This document shows positions 18,124-27,695 of a DNA stretch of 64,000 nucleotides, piece by piece. Source of the DNA: Betaproteobacteria bacterium (GTDB lineage: Bacteria > Pseudomonadota > Gammaproteobacteria > Burkholderiales > Rhodocyclaceae); the NCBI GenBank assembly GCA_009782565.1, contig WRIU01000004.1, positions 124,001-188,000 on the forward strand, written 5' to 3'. Each line of letters starts with the position of its first letter. Positions within the stretch are counted from its first letter, which is position 1. The notes below the pieces were generated by a model. That model searched no databases and was not told where the DNA came from. It was given only the letters and a program-made list of their open reading frames with translations. The translations under genes and the position numbers were made by a program.

Positions 18124-18915
18124 TCATTCCGACGGCCACGCCGCAAGGAATTCTTTCCAATGTGGGGCGTCGATTTTCTCCAAGGCTTCGCGCACCATCG
18201 CAACTTCGCGCTTCCATTCTTCTTCACCGAGGATGCCGCGCATTTTCAGGAAGCGCAGGTAGACGAGCCCTGTGTTGACGACATCGGTTTCGCAGTAGTC
18301 GCGAATTTCAGCGATGCGCCCGGCCTGCCAGGCTGCCCATACGGCAGAGCCGTCCATGCCGAGCTTGCCGGGATAGCCCATGAGTTTGGCAAGTTCGTCG
18401 AGCGGAGCGTTGGCGCGCGGTTGATAGAGCGCAAGCAAGTCCATCAGGTCGAGATGGCGGGCGTGGTAGCGGCTGATGTAGTTGTTCCACTTGAATTCGC
18501 GCGAATCGGCGTAGTCGCCGTCGCCGAGGTCCCAGTAACGCGGGGCGGCAACCCCGTGCAACAGCCCCCGGTAGTGGAGCACCGGCAGGTCGAACCCGCC
18601 GCCGTTCCAGGAGACGAGTTGCGGTGTGTATTTTTCGATGCCATCGAAAAACCGCTGGATGATTTCGCCCTCGGTATTGTCCGGCTCGGAGAGCGAGAAC
18701 ACGCGGAATTGGCCGGGGCTGTAGAGCGCACAGGAAATCGTGACGACCCGGTGCTGGTAGTGCGGGAGGAAGTCGCTGCCGTTGGCGGCGCGGCGCCGCT
18801 GAAAGACGAATTCGGCAACTTCCGCATCGGGAAGGCTTTCCGGCAGGTCGTGGAGACGCCGCAGCCCAACAACGTCCGGAATAGTTTCGATATCGAAAAT
18901 CAGCGCGGGAGGCAT
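18124..18915 (-). CDS. Predicted 3'-5' exonuclease related to the PolB proofreading domain
   Basis: 263 residues. RNase H-like DEDD exonuclease: IFDIETIPD at the N-terminus supplies the first acidic pair, LVSWNGGGFDLPVLHYR the second motif, and RDYCETDVVNTGLVYLRFL the third. This matches the stand-alone family described as 'exonuclease related to PolB' (PF10108). Its start (MPPALIFDIET) is set by the fold. It lies 29 nt after ugd on the same strand and may be cotranscribed with it. Its cellular role is not established; a DNA repair or RNA processing role would be a guess. Confidence 0.82.
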   Translation of the reverse strand: MPPALIFDIETIPDVVGLRRLHDLPESLPDAEVAEFVFQRRRAANGSDFLPHYQHRVVTISCALYSPGQFRVFSLSEPDNTEGEIIQRFFDGIEKYTPQLVSWNGGGFDLPVLHYRGLLHGVAAPRYWDLGDGDYADSREFKWNNYISRYHARHLDLMDLLALYQPRANAPLDELAKLMGYPGKLGMDGSAVWAAWQAGRIAEIRDYCETDVVNTGLVYLRFLKMRGILGEEEWKREVAMVREALEKIDAPHWKEFLAAWPSE

Positions 18916-18944
18916 TGATCGTTCCCGATAACAACCGGGAAGGC

Positions 18945-20270
18945 TCAACGCCGACCCATGCCGTAATACTCGATGCCGTACCGGCGCATTGCCGCCGGAT
19001 CGTAGAGGTTGCGCCCGTCGAAAATGACAGGCTGCTTGAGGGCGGTACGGATGAAATCGAAGTCCGGGCTGCGGAACTCTTTCCATTCGGTGACGATGAT
19101 GAGGGCATCCGCTCCCAGTACGGCATCCATTGGCCGAGCCGCGTAGCTCAACCCCGCGTATTTATCCGCGAAAACGCGGCGAGCCTCAACGGTCGCCACC
19201 GGGTCGTAAGCCGTGATGTTCGCGCCACGCCTGGAAAGTTCGTCGATGATGACGCGGCTCGGAGCCTCGCGCATATCGTCGGTATTGGGTTTGAACGCCA
19301 GCCCCCAGAGCGCAAAGCGCAGCCCGTCCAGCCTCTCCCCAAAGCGGGCAACAATCTTGTCTACGAGATGGCGCTTCTGCCTGTCGTTGGCTTCTTCCAC
19401 CGCACTCAGCACCAGCAGGTCATGATTGGATTCGTGCCCGGTACGTATCAGGGCTTTCACGTCCTTCGGGAAACATGAACCGCCGTAGCCGCAGCCCGCA
19501 TAGAGGAAATGCCAGCCGATGCGCGGGTCGGAACCGATGCCCTGGCGGACAAGCTCGATGTCCGCGCCCAAGGTTTCCGCGAGATTCGCCAGCTCATTCA
19601 TGAAGCTGATACGGGTGGCGAGCATGGCGTTGGCGGCATACTTGGTGAGTTCCGCGCTCCTGATATCCATGACCAGCAACCTGTCGTGATTGCGCTGGAA
19701 CGGCGCATACAACTCGCGCATCAGTTCGATGGCTTGTTCGTCTTCCGTGCCGATGATGATGCGATCCGGGCGCATGAAGTCTTCAACCGCCGCGCCTTCC
19801 TTCAGGAATTCAGGGTTGGAGACGACCGCGAAGGCTATCTCTTCCCCCCGTTCCGCCAATTCTTCGGCAATCGCGGCTCGTACCTTGTCGCCCGTGCCAA
19901 CCGGAACCGTCGATTTATCCACCACGACCCGATAGCCATTCATGTACTGCCCAACATTACGCGCGGCAGCCAGCACATATTGCAGGTCAGCGGAACCGTC
20001 TTCGTCCGGGGGAGTGCCCACGGCGATGAACTGCACCATTCCATGACGGGCAGCGCGCTCGATGTCTGTAGTAAAGAGCAGCCGTCCCGCCTGAACATTG
20101 CGGCGTACAATTTCCAGCAAGCCGGGTTCATGGATCGGAAGGCCGCCATTTTCAAGGATGCGGATTTTCTCCGGATCGACATCGAGGCAAAGCACTTCGT
20201 TGCCGACATCGGCAAGGCACGCGCCACTGACGAGCCCGACATAGCCTGTTCCGATCACTGTCACTTTCAT
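18945..20270 (-). CDS. ugd: UDP-glucose 6-dehydrogenase
   Basis: 441 residues, normal length. It makes UDP-glucuronate from UDP-glucose with two [24 protein letters not shown] starts the NAD domain; [28 protein letters not shown], the catalytic cysteine in [13 protein letters not shown] and [17 protein letters not shown] are all present. AAGGAA about 8 nt before 20270 supports the start. It sits between lapB and the exonuclease gene, 20 nt from lapB, and can feed acidic sugars to the neighbouring polysaccharide locus. Confidence 0.95.
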   Translation of the reverse strand: MKVTVIGTGYVGLVSGACLADVGNEVLCLDVDPEKIRILENGGLPIHEPGLLEIVRRNVQAGRLLFTTDIERAARHGMVQFIAVGTPPDEDGSADLQYVLAAARNVGQYMNGYRVVVDKSTVPVGTGDKVRAAIAEELAERGEEIAFAVVSNPEFLKEGAAVEDFMRPDRIIIGTEDEQAIELMRELYAPFQRNHDRLLVMDIRSAELTKYAANAMLATRISFMNELANLAETLGADIELVRQGIGSDPRIGWHFLYAGCGYGGSCFPKDVKALIRTGHESNHDLLVLSAVEEANDRQKRHLVDKIVARFGERLDGLRFALWGLAFKPNTDDMREAPSRVIIDELSRRGANITAYDPVATVEARRVFADKYAGLSYAARPMDAVLGADALIIVTEWKEFRSPDFDFIRTALKQPVIFDGRNLYDPAAMRRYGIEYYGMGRR

Positions 20271-20289
20271 ATCCAGTTCCTTCCCGTGT

Positions 20290-21465
20290 TCAAGGGGTGA
20301 GGTCGAATTCTTCGGTGCGCCGGGGCGGATAGGTTTCCCAACCGCCGCAGGCCGGGCAGCGCCAGTAGAATTGCCGGGCCTTGAAACCGCATGTGTCGCA
20401 ACGGTAACGCGCCACTCGGCGCGTATGCCCATGAATCAACTGCTTGACCAGTTCGATATCGCCGCGATGTTCGGTCGGCGCGGCCAACAGAGCCGCTTCC
20501 AGCAACTTGTCCAGGCCAAGCAGGGTCGGATTGCGGCGCAATTCTTCGCGCACCAATTCGTAAGCGGCTTGCGCGCCGACCTTTTCGATTTGCCAATGGA
20601 ACAACTCATCGAGCAAATCGAGCGAAGGATGGCGTTCCAGCCAGGAGCGCAGCAGCAGATACCCCTGCTCGACGCGCCCGAGGCGGCCGTAGGCATCCAT
20701 GACCCGCTGCGCGGCAAGCGAAAGGTAGATCGGGTCTTGAGCCCCAACCCGTTTCCAGGCTTCGAGAGCTTCCTCGTCACGCCCCTGCGCCGCGCGCAAA
20801 TCGCCGAGGATCAGGCTGGCGCGTACGCACTTGCGATTGATCGACAAGGCCGTTTCAACGTGCTCCCCGACTTCGTCAAAACGGGAATCGGCCAACGCCT
20901 GTACCGCCAATTCACAGTGAAATTCCGCAATATCGCGTTGCCAGTGCACGCTTTCGTGCCCCGGCAGGGTGCGGGCAATTCCAATGGCTTTCGTCCAGTC
21001 CTTTTCCTGTTGGTAAATCTCCAACAGGTAACGCGAAGCCACATCGTCGACACGCGAGCCTTTCAACTTGAGAAACACCGCCTCGGCACGGTCGAGCAAG
21101 CCCGCCTTGAGAAAATCCTGTCCCAGTTCGCCGAGCGCCTGGAGGCGCTGTTCTTCAGTCAGGTCTTCGCGGTCGACAAGAATCTGATGGATGCGGATGG
21201 CGCGATCCGTCTCGCCCCGACGGCGAAACAGCGAACCCAGCGCAAAGTGCAGTTCCACCGTCTGCGGGTCGATCCGCACCGCTTCGATGAAAGAGTCGAT
21301 CGCCTTGTCCGGCTGTTCATTGAGCAAAAAATTGAGGCCGCTCAGGTAGGAACGCGGTAAGGCGCGCGACTCGTGCACAACCTGCCGGATATCGATACGC
21401 GCCGCCAGCCACCCAATGACGAAGAAAAGCGGCAGCGCCAACAACCACCAGAGCTCAATATCCAT
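20290..21465 (-). CDS. lapB: Lipopolysaccharide assembly protein B (TPR + rubredoxin-like)
   Basis: 391 residues. A single N-terminal membrane helix ([20 protein letters not shown]) is followed by about nine TPR-type helix pairs and a C-terminal zinc ribbon-like rubredoxin knuckle, [20 protein letters not shown] (C-x2-C ... C-x2-C). This is the full LapB/YciM architecture. In Enterobacteria LapB coordinates LPS assembly and promotes FtsH-dependent turnover of LpxC; I infer the same here. It follows lapA by 5 nt, forming the standard lapAB pair. Confidence 0.95.
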   Translation of the reverse strand: MDIELWWLLALPLFFVIGWLAARIDIRQVVHESRALPRSYLSGLNFLLNEQPDKAIDSFIEAVRIDPQTVELHFALGSLFRRRGETDRAIRIHQILVDREDLTEEQRLQALGELGQDFLKAGLLDRAEAVFLKLKGSRVDDVASRYLLEIYQQEKDWTKAIGIARTLPGHESVHWQRDIAEFHCELAVQALADSRFDEVGEHVETALSINRKCVRASLILGDLRAAQGRDEEALEAWKRVGAQDPIYLSLAAQRVMDAYGRLGRVEQGYLLLRSWLERHPSLDLLDELFHWQIEKVGAQAAYELVREELRRNPTLLGLDKLLEAALLAAPTEHRGDIELVKQLIHGHTRRVARYRCDTCGFKARQFYWRCPACGGWETYPPRRTEEFDLTP

Positions 21466-21470
21466 TGCCT

Positions 21471-21770
21471 TCAGAACGGCTCTGGCGAGCGCGTGGGCTC
21501 ATCCGATGCCTGCTCGGCAACGAGTTCGGCACGAGCAAGTTGTTTTCGCAAACGGGAGATTTCATACCGCTGCCGCAACAGCGAGGTAACCGTAGCCGTC
21601 GCCCCCAGCAAGGCGCCAACGGCAAAAGCCACCAAAATGATGAATATCAACTGAAAACTCCATTGCTTACCAAAAAAGAAATACAAATCCACGGATTCCC
21701 TGTTCTTGACCGCAAAGCCAAACAACAGGGCGAACAGAACGAGACGAACAAACCAGACGAACGCGCGCAT
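21471..21770 (-). CDS. lapA: Lipopolysaccharide assembly protein A (YciS family)
   Basis: 99 residues. Two transmembrane helices (about 7-22 and 38-60) flank a short loop containing NRESVDLYFFFGKQW, the family signature, and a basic helix follows (LLRQRYEISRLRKQLARAE). Partner of LapB at the inner membrane. MRAFVWFVRL at 21770 is the family-like start; an upstream ATG at 21794 would overlap the T-run of the terminator after ihfB and is less likely. Confidence 0.9.
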   Translation of the reverse strand: MRAFVWFVRLVLFALLFGFAVKNRESVDLYFFFGKQWSFQLIFIILVAFAVGALLGATATVTSLLRQRYEISRLRKQLARAELVAEQASDEPTRSPEPF

Positions 21771-21797
21771 GGGCGGTATTATCTCCGAGCACATGAC

Positions 21798-21824
21798 AAA
21801 AAGAAAGGCAGCCCAAGCTGCCTT
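21798..21824 (-). terminator. Rho-independent terminator after ihfB
   Basis: Stem AAGGCAGC / GCTGCCTT (21805-21812 with 21817-21824), 4-nt loop, followed on the minus strand by TTTCTTTTTG. It lies 51 bp after the ihfB stop and before lapA, so rpsA-ihfB and lapAB are probably separate or only partly linked transcripts. Confidence 0.8.
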
Positions 21825-21874
21825 CCGGTTTTAATAATACATGAAGGCAACCATGAGCCTGCCTTCAGCCGCGC

Positions 21875-22159
21875 TCAAACAGCAGCGTCGACCCGTTCCC
21901 GCAATTCCTTGCCAGCCTTGAAATGGGGCACATGTTTTGCGGACACATGCACCTTTTCGCCAGATTTTGGGTTGCGGCTGAGCCTTGCCGGACGGTAGTT
22001 CAGCGCGAAACTGCCGAAACCCCGGATTTCGATGCGATGTCCGTTTGCAAGCGCATCGGCCATCGCATCGAGAATCATCCTGACCGCGCAATCGGCATCT
22101 TTCGCCACCAATTGCGGAAAACGTGAGGCCAACTGGGAAACCAATTCCGACTTGGTCAT
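21875..22159 (-). CDS. ihfB: Integration host factor beta subunit
   Basis: 94 residues, typical of IHF-beta. It pairs with IHF-alpha (not in this window) to bend DNA at specific sites. [15 protein letters not shown] at the N-terminus, the beta-arm signature [14 protein letters not shown], and the DNA-contact stretch [15 protein letters not shown] followed by [16 protein letters not shown] are diagnostic for the beta chain. It lies 14 nt after rpsA, the usual proteobacterial order. Confidence 0.96.
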   Translation of the reverse strand: MTKSELVSQLASRFPQLVAKDADCAVRMILDAMADALANGHRIEIRGFGSFALNYRPARLSRNPKSGEKVHVSAKHVPHFKAGKELRERVDAAV

Positions 22160-22173
22160 GATAGAAAAGTCGC

Positions 22174-23886
22174 TTATTGTTTCTGTTCGTTCAACTTGGC
22201 CTTGAGCAGCGCGCCGAGGTTGGTCGTACCCGACGAAGCGGTATTCTCGGAAGCGAGCTTGCTCATGACTTCATTCTGTTCGACCTGATCCTTGGCTCGG
22301 ATCGACAAGCTGATCGAACGGGTCTTGCGGTCGACGTTGATGATGGCCGCCTCGATTTCGCTGCCCTCCTTGAGCAGTGTGGTCAGATCGTCGACCCGCT
22401 GCATGGCGGCCTCAGAAGCGCGCAGGTAGCCCTCCACGTCGTCAGCCAACGCAATCACCGCGCCACGCGCCTCGACCGACTTCACCGTCCCGCGCACCAC
22501 TGCGTTCTTCTCATGCGTGGCGATGTAGTTGGTGAAGGGGTCGCCTTCCAGTTGCTTGACGCCCAGCGAAATGCGCTCGCGCTCCACGTCGATGCCAAGC
22601 ACCACGGCCTCGACCTCGTCGCCCTTCTTGAAGCGGCGCACGGCATCGTCGCCCGACTCGCTCCAGGACAGGTCGGACAGATGCACCAGCCCGTCGATGC
22701 CGCCTTCCAGCCCGATGAACACGCCGAAATCGGTAATCGACTTGATCTGGCCGCGCACCTTGTCGCCCTTCTTGTGGTTGATGGCGAAATCGTCCCACGG
22801 GTTGGAAGCGCACTGCTTCATGCCGAGCGAAATGCGGCGGCGATCCTCGTCTATTTCGAGAATCATCACTTCCACCTCGTCGCCAAGCTGCACGACCTTG
22901 GTCGGATGAATGTTCTTGTTCGTCCAGTCCATCTCGGAGACGTGCACCAAGCCTTCAATGCCCTGCTCCACCTCGACGAACGCGCCGTAGTCGGTGATGT
23001 TCGTCACCTTGCCGAACAGGCGCGTGCCCTGCGGGTAACGGCGGGCGATGCCGACCCACGGGTCTTCGCCCAACTGTTTGAGGCCGAGCGAAACACGGTT
23101 CTTGTCCTGGTCGAACTTCAACACCCTGGCTTCGATCTCGTCGCCGATGTTGAGCACTTCCGAAGGATGGCGCACACGCCGCCAGGCCAGATCGGTGATA
23201 TGCAGCAGGCCGTCGATGCCACCGAGGTCGACGAACGCACCGTAATCGGTGATGTTCTTGACCACCCCCTTGATGATCGTTCCTTCCTTGAGCGTGGAAA
23301 GCAGCTTGTCGCGCTCCTCGCCCATTGATTCTTCAAGCACCGCACGGCGCGAAACCACGACGTTATTGCGCTTGCGGTCGAGCTTGATGACCTTGAATTC
23401 AAATTCCTTGCCCTCGTATGGCGAGGTGTCCTTGACCGGACGCATATCAACCAGCGAACCCGGCAAAAAAGCGCGGATGCTGTTGGTCATCACCGTCAGG
23501 CCGCCCTTGACGCGGCTGGTGACGACCCCTCTGACCAGGGAGCCCTCGTTGAGCGCCTTTTCAAGATCGTTCCAGGCCGAAATGCGCTTGGCTTTGTCGC
23601 GCGACAGGCGGGTTTCACCGTAGCCGTCTTCGAGGGCGTCGATAGCCATATCCACGAAATCGCCGACCTGGTTTTCGATTTCGCCGCGATCATTGCGGAA
23701 CTCTTCGATCGGCACATAACTTTCGGACTTCAGCCCGGCATTGACGACCACGAAATTCTGGTCGATGCGTACAATTTCGGCGGTAATGACTTCGCCGGTA
23801 CGCATTTCCTGGAGTGCAAGGCTTTCTTCAAACAGGGCGGCAAAGCTCTCTTCGCCGGATTGGATTGCAAGGTTGGTGGATGACAT
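22174..23886 (-). CDS. rpsA: 30S ribosomal protein S1
   Basis: 570 residues with six S1 RNA-binding repeats. The start [19 protein letters not shown] at 23886 is chosen from the family N-terminus. Repeats 3-6 carry conserved strands such as [39 protein letters not shown] and [20 protein letters not shown]. The protein recruits mRNA to the ribosome. The sequence before the start (TTTCCTTCTACTTTC) has no Shine-Dalgarno element, as in the autoregulated rpsA of E. coli. The gene usually upstream in Proteobacteria, cmk, is absent here. Confidence 0.97.
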   Translation of the reverse strand: MSSTNLAIQSGEESFAALFEESLALQEMRTGEVITAEIVRIDQNFVVVNAGLKSESYVPIEEFRNDRGEIENQVGDFVDMAIDALEDGYGETRLSRDKAKRISAWNDLEKALNEGSLVRGVVTSRVKGGLTVMTNSIRAFLPGSLVDMRPVKDTSPYEGKEFEFKVIKLDRKRNNVVVSRRAVLEESMGEERDKLLSTLKEGTIIKGVVKNITDYGAFVDLGGIDGLLHITDLAWRRVRHPSEVLNIGDEIEARVLKFDQDKNRVSLGLKQLGEDPWVGIARRYPQGTRLFGKVTNITDYGAFVEVEQGIEGLVHVSEMDWTNKNIHPTKVVQLGDEVEVMILEIDEDRRRISLGMKQCASNPWDDFAINHKKGDKVRGQIKSITDFGVFIGLEGGIDGLVHLSDLSWSESGDDAVRRFKKGDEVEAVVLGIDVERERISLGVKQLEGDPFTNYIATHEKNAVVRGTVKSVEARGAVIALADDVEGYLRASEAAMQRVDDLTTLLKEGSEIEAAIINVDRKTRSISLSIRAKDQVEQNEVMSKLASENTASSGTTNLGALLKAKLNEQKQ

Positions 23887-24112
23887 GAAAGTAGAAGGAA
23901 AAACCGGAGCCGCCACGGAGCGACTATCGGGACAGTTGACATAAACGCGCGGAAACAAACACATAACGTCTTCGTTCCCACGCACCTTACTTTAGCCGAT
24001 GGTCAGTGTTCATCCCCTATCCAGAGGGAACGGACACAAAAAACCACAGCTTACCCGACCCCTTGGGAGGCATCGGGCAAAACTGCTTCCGGCTGCCGCA
24101 GGAACGCATCCG

Positions 24113-24133
24113 GGCGTCCGGCATCCGGACGCC
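24113..24133. repeat. Perfect 9-bp hairpin upstream of rpsA
   Basis: GGCGTCCGG-CAT-CCGGACGCC forms a perfect stem with a 3-nt loop 227 bp upstream of rpsA. No T-run follows on the minus strand. Its purpose is unknown; it could be a leader structure or a remnant of a repeat. Confidence 0.5.
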
Positions 24134-24196
24134 ATTTCACGCAAAACCTACAGCGGGTCGTAAATACTAACAGACGCTTTTTTTTCGATCAACTGC

Positions 24197-24330
24197 TTAT
24201 AGAGACGTTGCCGCATGCTGCGCGAGACGATCCACGAAGAACTGCATGTAAGCTGAAATTTTCGGTTCGCGCTGTACCGTCTGCCGGGCTGGATCTACAT
24301 CTGAAGAGCCTAAAACATCGTGGAAATCTT
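24197..24330 (-). pseudogene. Possible LysR-type regulator C-terminal remnant
   Basis: The minus-strand reading ends with REPKISAYMQFFVDRLAQHA, which resembles the last helix of LysR-family regulators (P-K-[IV]-R-A-F-[IV]-x-F-[LV]-x-x-x-[LF]). Only about 45 residues look coding; no helix-turn-helix or effector domain is in frame upstream, where the lipoprotein gene begins on the other strand. The homology claim rests on a short stretch. Confidence 0.35.
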
Positions 24331-24379
24331 GTGAGACAATGACGGGAAAATTGTTTTTTCTGTTCAAAGGTGGCGCGAC

Positions 24380-24901
24380 ATGATGAAAAAACCGATTCTC
24401 CTGCTTCTCACAATGCTTACGGCTGTCCTGGCAGCCTGTATGAACCCTCCGCCCCGTTCCGGAGATTATATGACGGGCAACCAGCAAATGATTCCGGAAG
24501 AATCGGAGCGTATCCAGGCTTTGCTCGATGCCGGAAAAAACCTTTCCCATATTGTCATCGTGCCCGCCGCAGATAACATGCTCTCCAACGGCGTAGTCAT
24601 CGGTGCCCTTAAAATGGGCAGCGGTTCCGGTCCGGCTGATTCGTTACTCGGCTTCCTGCGGGAAGAAAAAGAGCAGACGGTTGCCGTTGTGGGCAAAAGC
24701 GACGCGCTGACCGCTGCCACTATCGAGGCCGCGATCCGGCAACTCGGCGACAAACCCACGGCTACAACCATATTGTTCGCGGGCGATTCCGACTATGTGA
24801 AGCAACTGCAAGAGTTGACGGGCAAGGCAAACGTGCCATTCGAGGGGGTAGTTTTCCCCGCCCCAAACGAAGTTGCCCCTGCCACAAACGAAACTGACTA
24901 G
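24380..24901 (+). CDS. Small lipoprotein of unknown function
   Basis: 173 residues. The N-terminus is a lipoprotein signal: Lys-rich start, hydrophobic LLLLTMLTAVLAAC with the lipobox LAAC at about residue 20. The mature part contains ADNMLSNGVVIGALKMG, a Gly-rich turn, and an alternating helix/strand pattern. I do not recognise the family. It stands alone on the plus strand between rpsA and xseA and converges on xseA with a 10-bp gap. A second ATG three bases downstream is an equally possible start. Its sorting signal (Met at +2) is compatible with the outer membrane. Confidence 0.7.
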   Translation: MMKKPILLLLTMLTAVLAACMNPPPRSGDYMTGNQQMIPEESERIQALLDAGKNLSHIVIVPAADNMLSNGVVIGALKMGSGSGPADSLLGFLREEKEQTVAVVGKSDALTAATIEAAIRQLGDKPTATTILFAGDSDYVKQLQELTGKANVPFEGVVFPAPNEVAPATNETD

Positions 24902-24911
24902 CTGTTTAGTC

Positions 24912-26327
24912 CTATTCAGACCCATGTGATTGCGGCACACACTTATCCCTCTCCCGCAGCCTGTCGACCGTCACGTCGATGCCTCCCTCTGCAAACTGGA
25001 CGGCGAGCGGGTCGCCCGGTTGGAGGCTGGTCGCGGTACGCACGATATGGCCTTGGGCATCGCGGACGATGCTGTAGCCGCGTGTGAGCACGGCGTCCGG
25101 GTTTAGTTGACGCAGACCGGCGGAGAGCGCGTCGAGCCTTTGCCTTTGCGCGCCGATGAGCGCGTATGCCGCTCTGTCTAAACGTTCCCCGATGCCGTCG
25201 ACTTGCTTCCGTAGGACGGCAGTCGCGGGAGTCCGGGCGTTCAGGCGCAATTCGAGCTTCGAGAGCCGATGGGCACATTCCCCAAGGCAAACCGTCATCG
25301 CTTGCCGGAGGCGCTGGTCGTGGTAAACGGCGCTCTCACGCGCGCGCCGCAGACGGTCTCGCGGATGGACGAGGCGTAGCGCGCAACGGTCGGTACGTTG
25401 TGCCAGGGTTTCCAGTTGCCGCGCGATGGAGTGGCGCAAATGCCGAGCCGTGACGGCAAGGGTGTCGCGAGCGGAGAAATAACCGGCGCTGGCAAGCTCC
25501 GCCGCGCCCGTGGGCGTAGGCGCGCGCAGGTCGGCGGCGAAATCGGCAATAGTAAAGTCCGTCTCGTGCCCGATACCACTCACCACCGGCAAGGGACAGG
25601 CGGCAATGGCCCGTGCCAGGGTTTCGTCGTTGAAGACCCAGAGGTCTTCGAGGCTGCCACCGCCGCGCACCAACAGGATAAGTTCGATGCCGTCCGTTTC
25701 CGCGCGCCGCGTGGCGGCAGCGAGCGCCGCGCATAATTGGCGCGGCGCGTCGATGCCCTGGACGGAAGCGGGATAGATCGTCACCGGCAGACCCGGCGCA
25801 CGCCTGTGCAGAGTGACGAGCACATCACGCAACGCTGCCGCTGCGGGCGAGGTGATGATGCCGACCCCCCCAGGGAACGTTGGCAGGGGACGGCGTCGAG
25901 CCGGGTCGAACAAGCCTTCTGCCGCAAGTTTTTCCTTGAGCCGCCGGAACGCTTCGGCCAAATCCCCGGCTCCCGCCGGACGCAATGCCTCAACGTTGAT
26001 CTGATAATCGCCGCGCGCCTCATACAGCGTTACCAGCGCCCGCGCTTCGACGCGCATGCCGTTTTCGGGGCGAAAAGACAAGGCTTGCGCGCGGTTGCGC
26101 CACATGGCGCAACGTACCTGAGCCTGGGCATCCTTGAGGGTAAAATAGAGGTGCCCGGACGCCGCGCGGGTAAGGTTGGAAATTTCGCCACCAACCCACA
26201 ACAGGGGAAGGGAGGTTTCCAGCGCCGCGCGCGCCAGCCGGTTGAGTGCGCTGACGCTGATGACTCGGGAGGCACTCTCCGTATGTGGTAAAAATCCATC
26301 CAGAAAATCATCATAGGGTATTGGCAT
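24912..26327 (-). CDS. xseA: Exodeoxyribonuclease VII large subunit
   Basis: 471 residues. OB-fold N-terminus: ISVSALNRLARAALETSLP then WVGGEISNLTRAASGHLYFTLKD. The catalytic region contains GVGIITSPAAAALRDVL, LLVRGGGSLEDLWVFNDE and SGIGHETDFTIADFAADLRAPTPTGAAEL, then a coiled coil and a C-terminal domain with LTRGYSIVRDAQGHIV. With XseB (not in the window) it degrades single-stranded DNA. MPIPYDDF at 26327 is the likely start; a GTG at 26342 is in frame. Confidence 0.95.
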   Translation of the reverse strand: MPIPYDDFLDGFLPHTESASRVISVSALNRLARAALETSLPLLWVGGEISNLTRAASGHLYFTLKDAQAQVRCAMWRNRAQALSFRPENGMRVEARALVTLYEARGDYQINVEALRPAGAGDLAEAFRRLKEKLAAEGLFDPARRRPLPTFPGGVGIITSPAAAALRDVLVTLHRRAPGLPVTIYPASVQGIDAPRQLCAALAAATRRAETDGIELILLVRGGGSLEDLWVFNDETLARAIAACPLPVVSGIGHETDFTIADFAADLRAPTPTGAAELASAGYFSARDTLAVTARHLRHSIARQLETLAQRTDRCALRLVHPRDRLRRARESAVYHDQRLRQAMTVCLGECAHRLSKLELRLNARTPATAVLRKQVDGIGERLDRAAYALIGAQRQRLDALSAGLRQLNPDAVLTRGYSIVRDAQGHIVRTATSLQPGDPLAVQFAEGGIDVTVDRLRERDKCVPQSHGSE

Positions 26328-26638
26328 TTTACAAAAATCCACAGTCCGTAAACTTTGTCAATGGGCAAGCCGCAAGGACGCGATAACTCATTGATCGCCC
26401 GAAAGTTTGTTGTATTTTTGTTTTGAATCAATAACTTGCATTATTGCACAATTTTGTGGCGACGCAGTGAAAGTGGCGCGGCAGATGTGGATACGGCGTA
26501 TATTCCGTAAAATTCCACAAGCTTATCCACAAGTTTTGTGGATGGGACTTGCACATCGCACTTGCCCACGGCGTCCGGCGAGGCTACATTTGAGCGATTC
26601 GGATTACTTTAGTTACTTTATCTTTCTGAGGAGCAGGC
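26328..26638. other. Divergent intergenic region with DnaA-box-like cluster and AT-rich tract
   Basis: This 311-bp region separates xseA (minus) from exbB (plus). It holds a consensus-like DnaA box TTATCCACA (26523-26531), an opposed box-like TGTGGATGG (26537-26545) that with the first forms ATCCACAAGTTTTGTGGAT, and a third box-like TGTGGATAC (26486-26494). An AT-rich stretch covers about 26401-26462. No gene is visible in it. Promoters for both flanking genes must lie here, but I could not pick a convincing -35/-10 pair. Confidence 0.55.
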
Positions 26639-27244
26639 GTGTTTCAGATGTTTCTGGCCGGCGGCTGGCCGATGTGGCCGCTGTTGTTAGCTTCGGTGAT
26701 TGCCGTGGCGTTGATTATCGAGCGTTCGATCAGTTTGCGCCGCTCCCGTGTCATTCCAACCGGCCTCCTGGATCGGATCATTTCCGACCTGGGGCGGCAC
26801 GGTGCCCCACCGGAGATGGTATCGCGCGTCGCAGCCCATTCACCCCTGGGGCGGGTGCTCGCGGCGGGGTTACGCAACATCAAAAGCTCCCGCGAGATCA
26901 TGAAGGAATCCATCGAGGAGGTGGGCCGTTCCGTGGCGCATGATCTCGAACGCTTCCTCACCACGCTCGGCACCATTGCCGCCATCAGCCCCTTGATGGG
27001 CCTGTTCGGCACTGTCGTCGGGATGATCGAGATGTTCGCGGGGCAAGGCGTCACGGGAACGCCGGAGCAGGTGGCTCACGGGATTGCGATGGCGCTGCAC
27101 GCAACCGCCTTCGGCATCATCATTGCGGTGCCCGCGACGATCTTCTGGAGGCATTTCCGCCGCCTGGTCGATGATTACGTGGTCGAAATGGAACAGCAAG
27201 CGACCATACTCATCGAAGTGGCACACGGTGAGCGCAGGCGCTGA
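26639..27244 (+). CDS. exbB: ExbB/TolQ/MotA-family proton channel subunit
   Basis: 201 residues with three membrane helices. The GTG start at 26639 has GAGGAG about 6 nt upstream. The conserved core LTTLGTIAAISPLMGLFGTVVGMIEMF and ALHATAFGIIIAVPATIFW carries the small residues and Thr that line the proton path. It energises outer-membrane transport through ExbD/TonB or a Tol-like system. It is followed 6 nt later by exbD, then lpxK, a cluster order common in Betaproteobacteria. TolQ cannot be excluded, but the neighbours fit the exbB-exbD-lpxK type. Confidence 0.88.
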   Translation: MFQMFLAGGWPMWPLLLASVIAVALIIERSISLRRSRVIPTGLLDRIISDLGRHGAPPEMVSRVAAHSPLGRVLAAGLRNIKSSREIMKESIEEVGRSVAHDLERFLTTLGTIAAISPLMGLFGTVVGMIEMFAGQGVTGTPEQVAHGIAMALHATAFGIIIAVPATIFWRHFRRLVDDYVVEMEQQATILIEVAHGERRR

Positions 27245-27250
27245 AAAACC

Positions 27251-27679
27251 ATGAATTTCCGTCATAGCAGCGGTCAAAAAAACGAGCCTGAGATCAACCT
27301 CGTCCCGTTGATCGACGTAATGCTGGTCATCATCATCTTTTTGATGCTGACCACGACCTTCAGCAAAACCGCCGGTCTGGAAATTTCCCTTCCGACCGCC
27401 GATGCCAGCGCCGGGCAGCCCGTCAGCCAGGAAATCGTCGTGGCGGTAACGGCGCCGGGCAAAGTGATCGTCAATGGCAGGGAACTGCCCGGCGGGAACG
27501 TCGAAAACATCGCGGCCATACTTGCCAGTGTGCGACCCGCGACAGGGCCGGAGCCGGTGGTTCGCATCAATGCCGATGCACAGGCGTCTCACCAGAGCGT
27601 GATCAACGTGATGCAGGCCGCGCAGCGCGCAGGGCTTGCGCGCGTCACGTTCGAGACCCGGCAGGAGCGAAAACGCTGA
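27251..27679 (+). CDS. exbD: ExbD/TolR-family proton channel subunit
   Basis: 142 residues. One N-terminal membrane helix (EINLVPLIDVMLVIIIFLML) contains the essential Asp in PLIDVMLV, and a periplasmic domain follows with VVAVTAPGKVIVNGREL and ADAQASHQSVINVMQAAQ. Partner of the ExbB-like protein encoded upstream; together they convert proton flow to mechanical work at the inner membrane. The spacing of 6 nt suggests coupled translation. Confidence 0.88.
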   Translation: MNFRHSSGQKNEPEINLVPLIDVMLVIIIFLMLTTTFSKTAGLEISLPTADASAGQPVSQEIVVAVTAPGKVIVNGRELPGGNVENIAAILASVRPATGPEPVVRINADAQASHQSVINVMQAAQRAGLARVTFETRQERKR

Positions 27680-27695
27680 AAGACACTTGGGCGAA

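Noticed and set aside
26328-26638. Calling this region the chromosomal origin outright
   Set aside because: Box-like sites are few and neighbouring genes are not a usual oriC set; kept only as a hypothesis.
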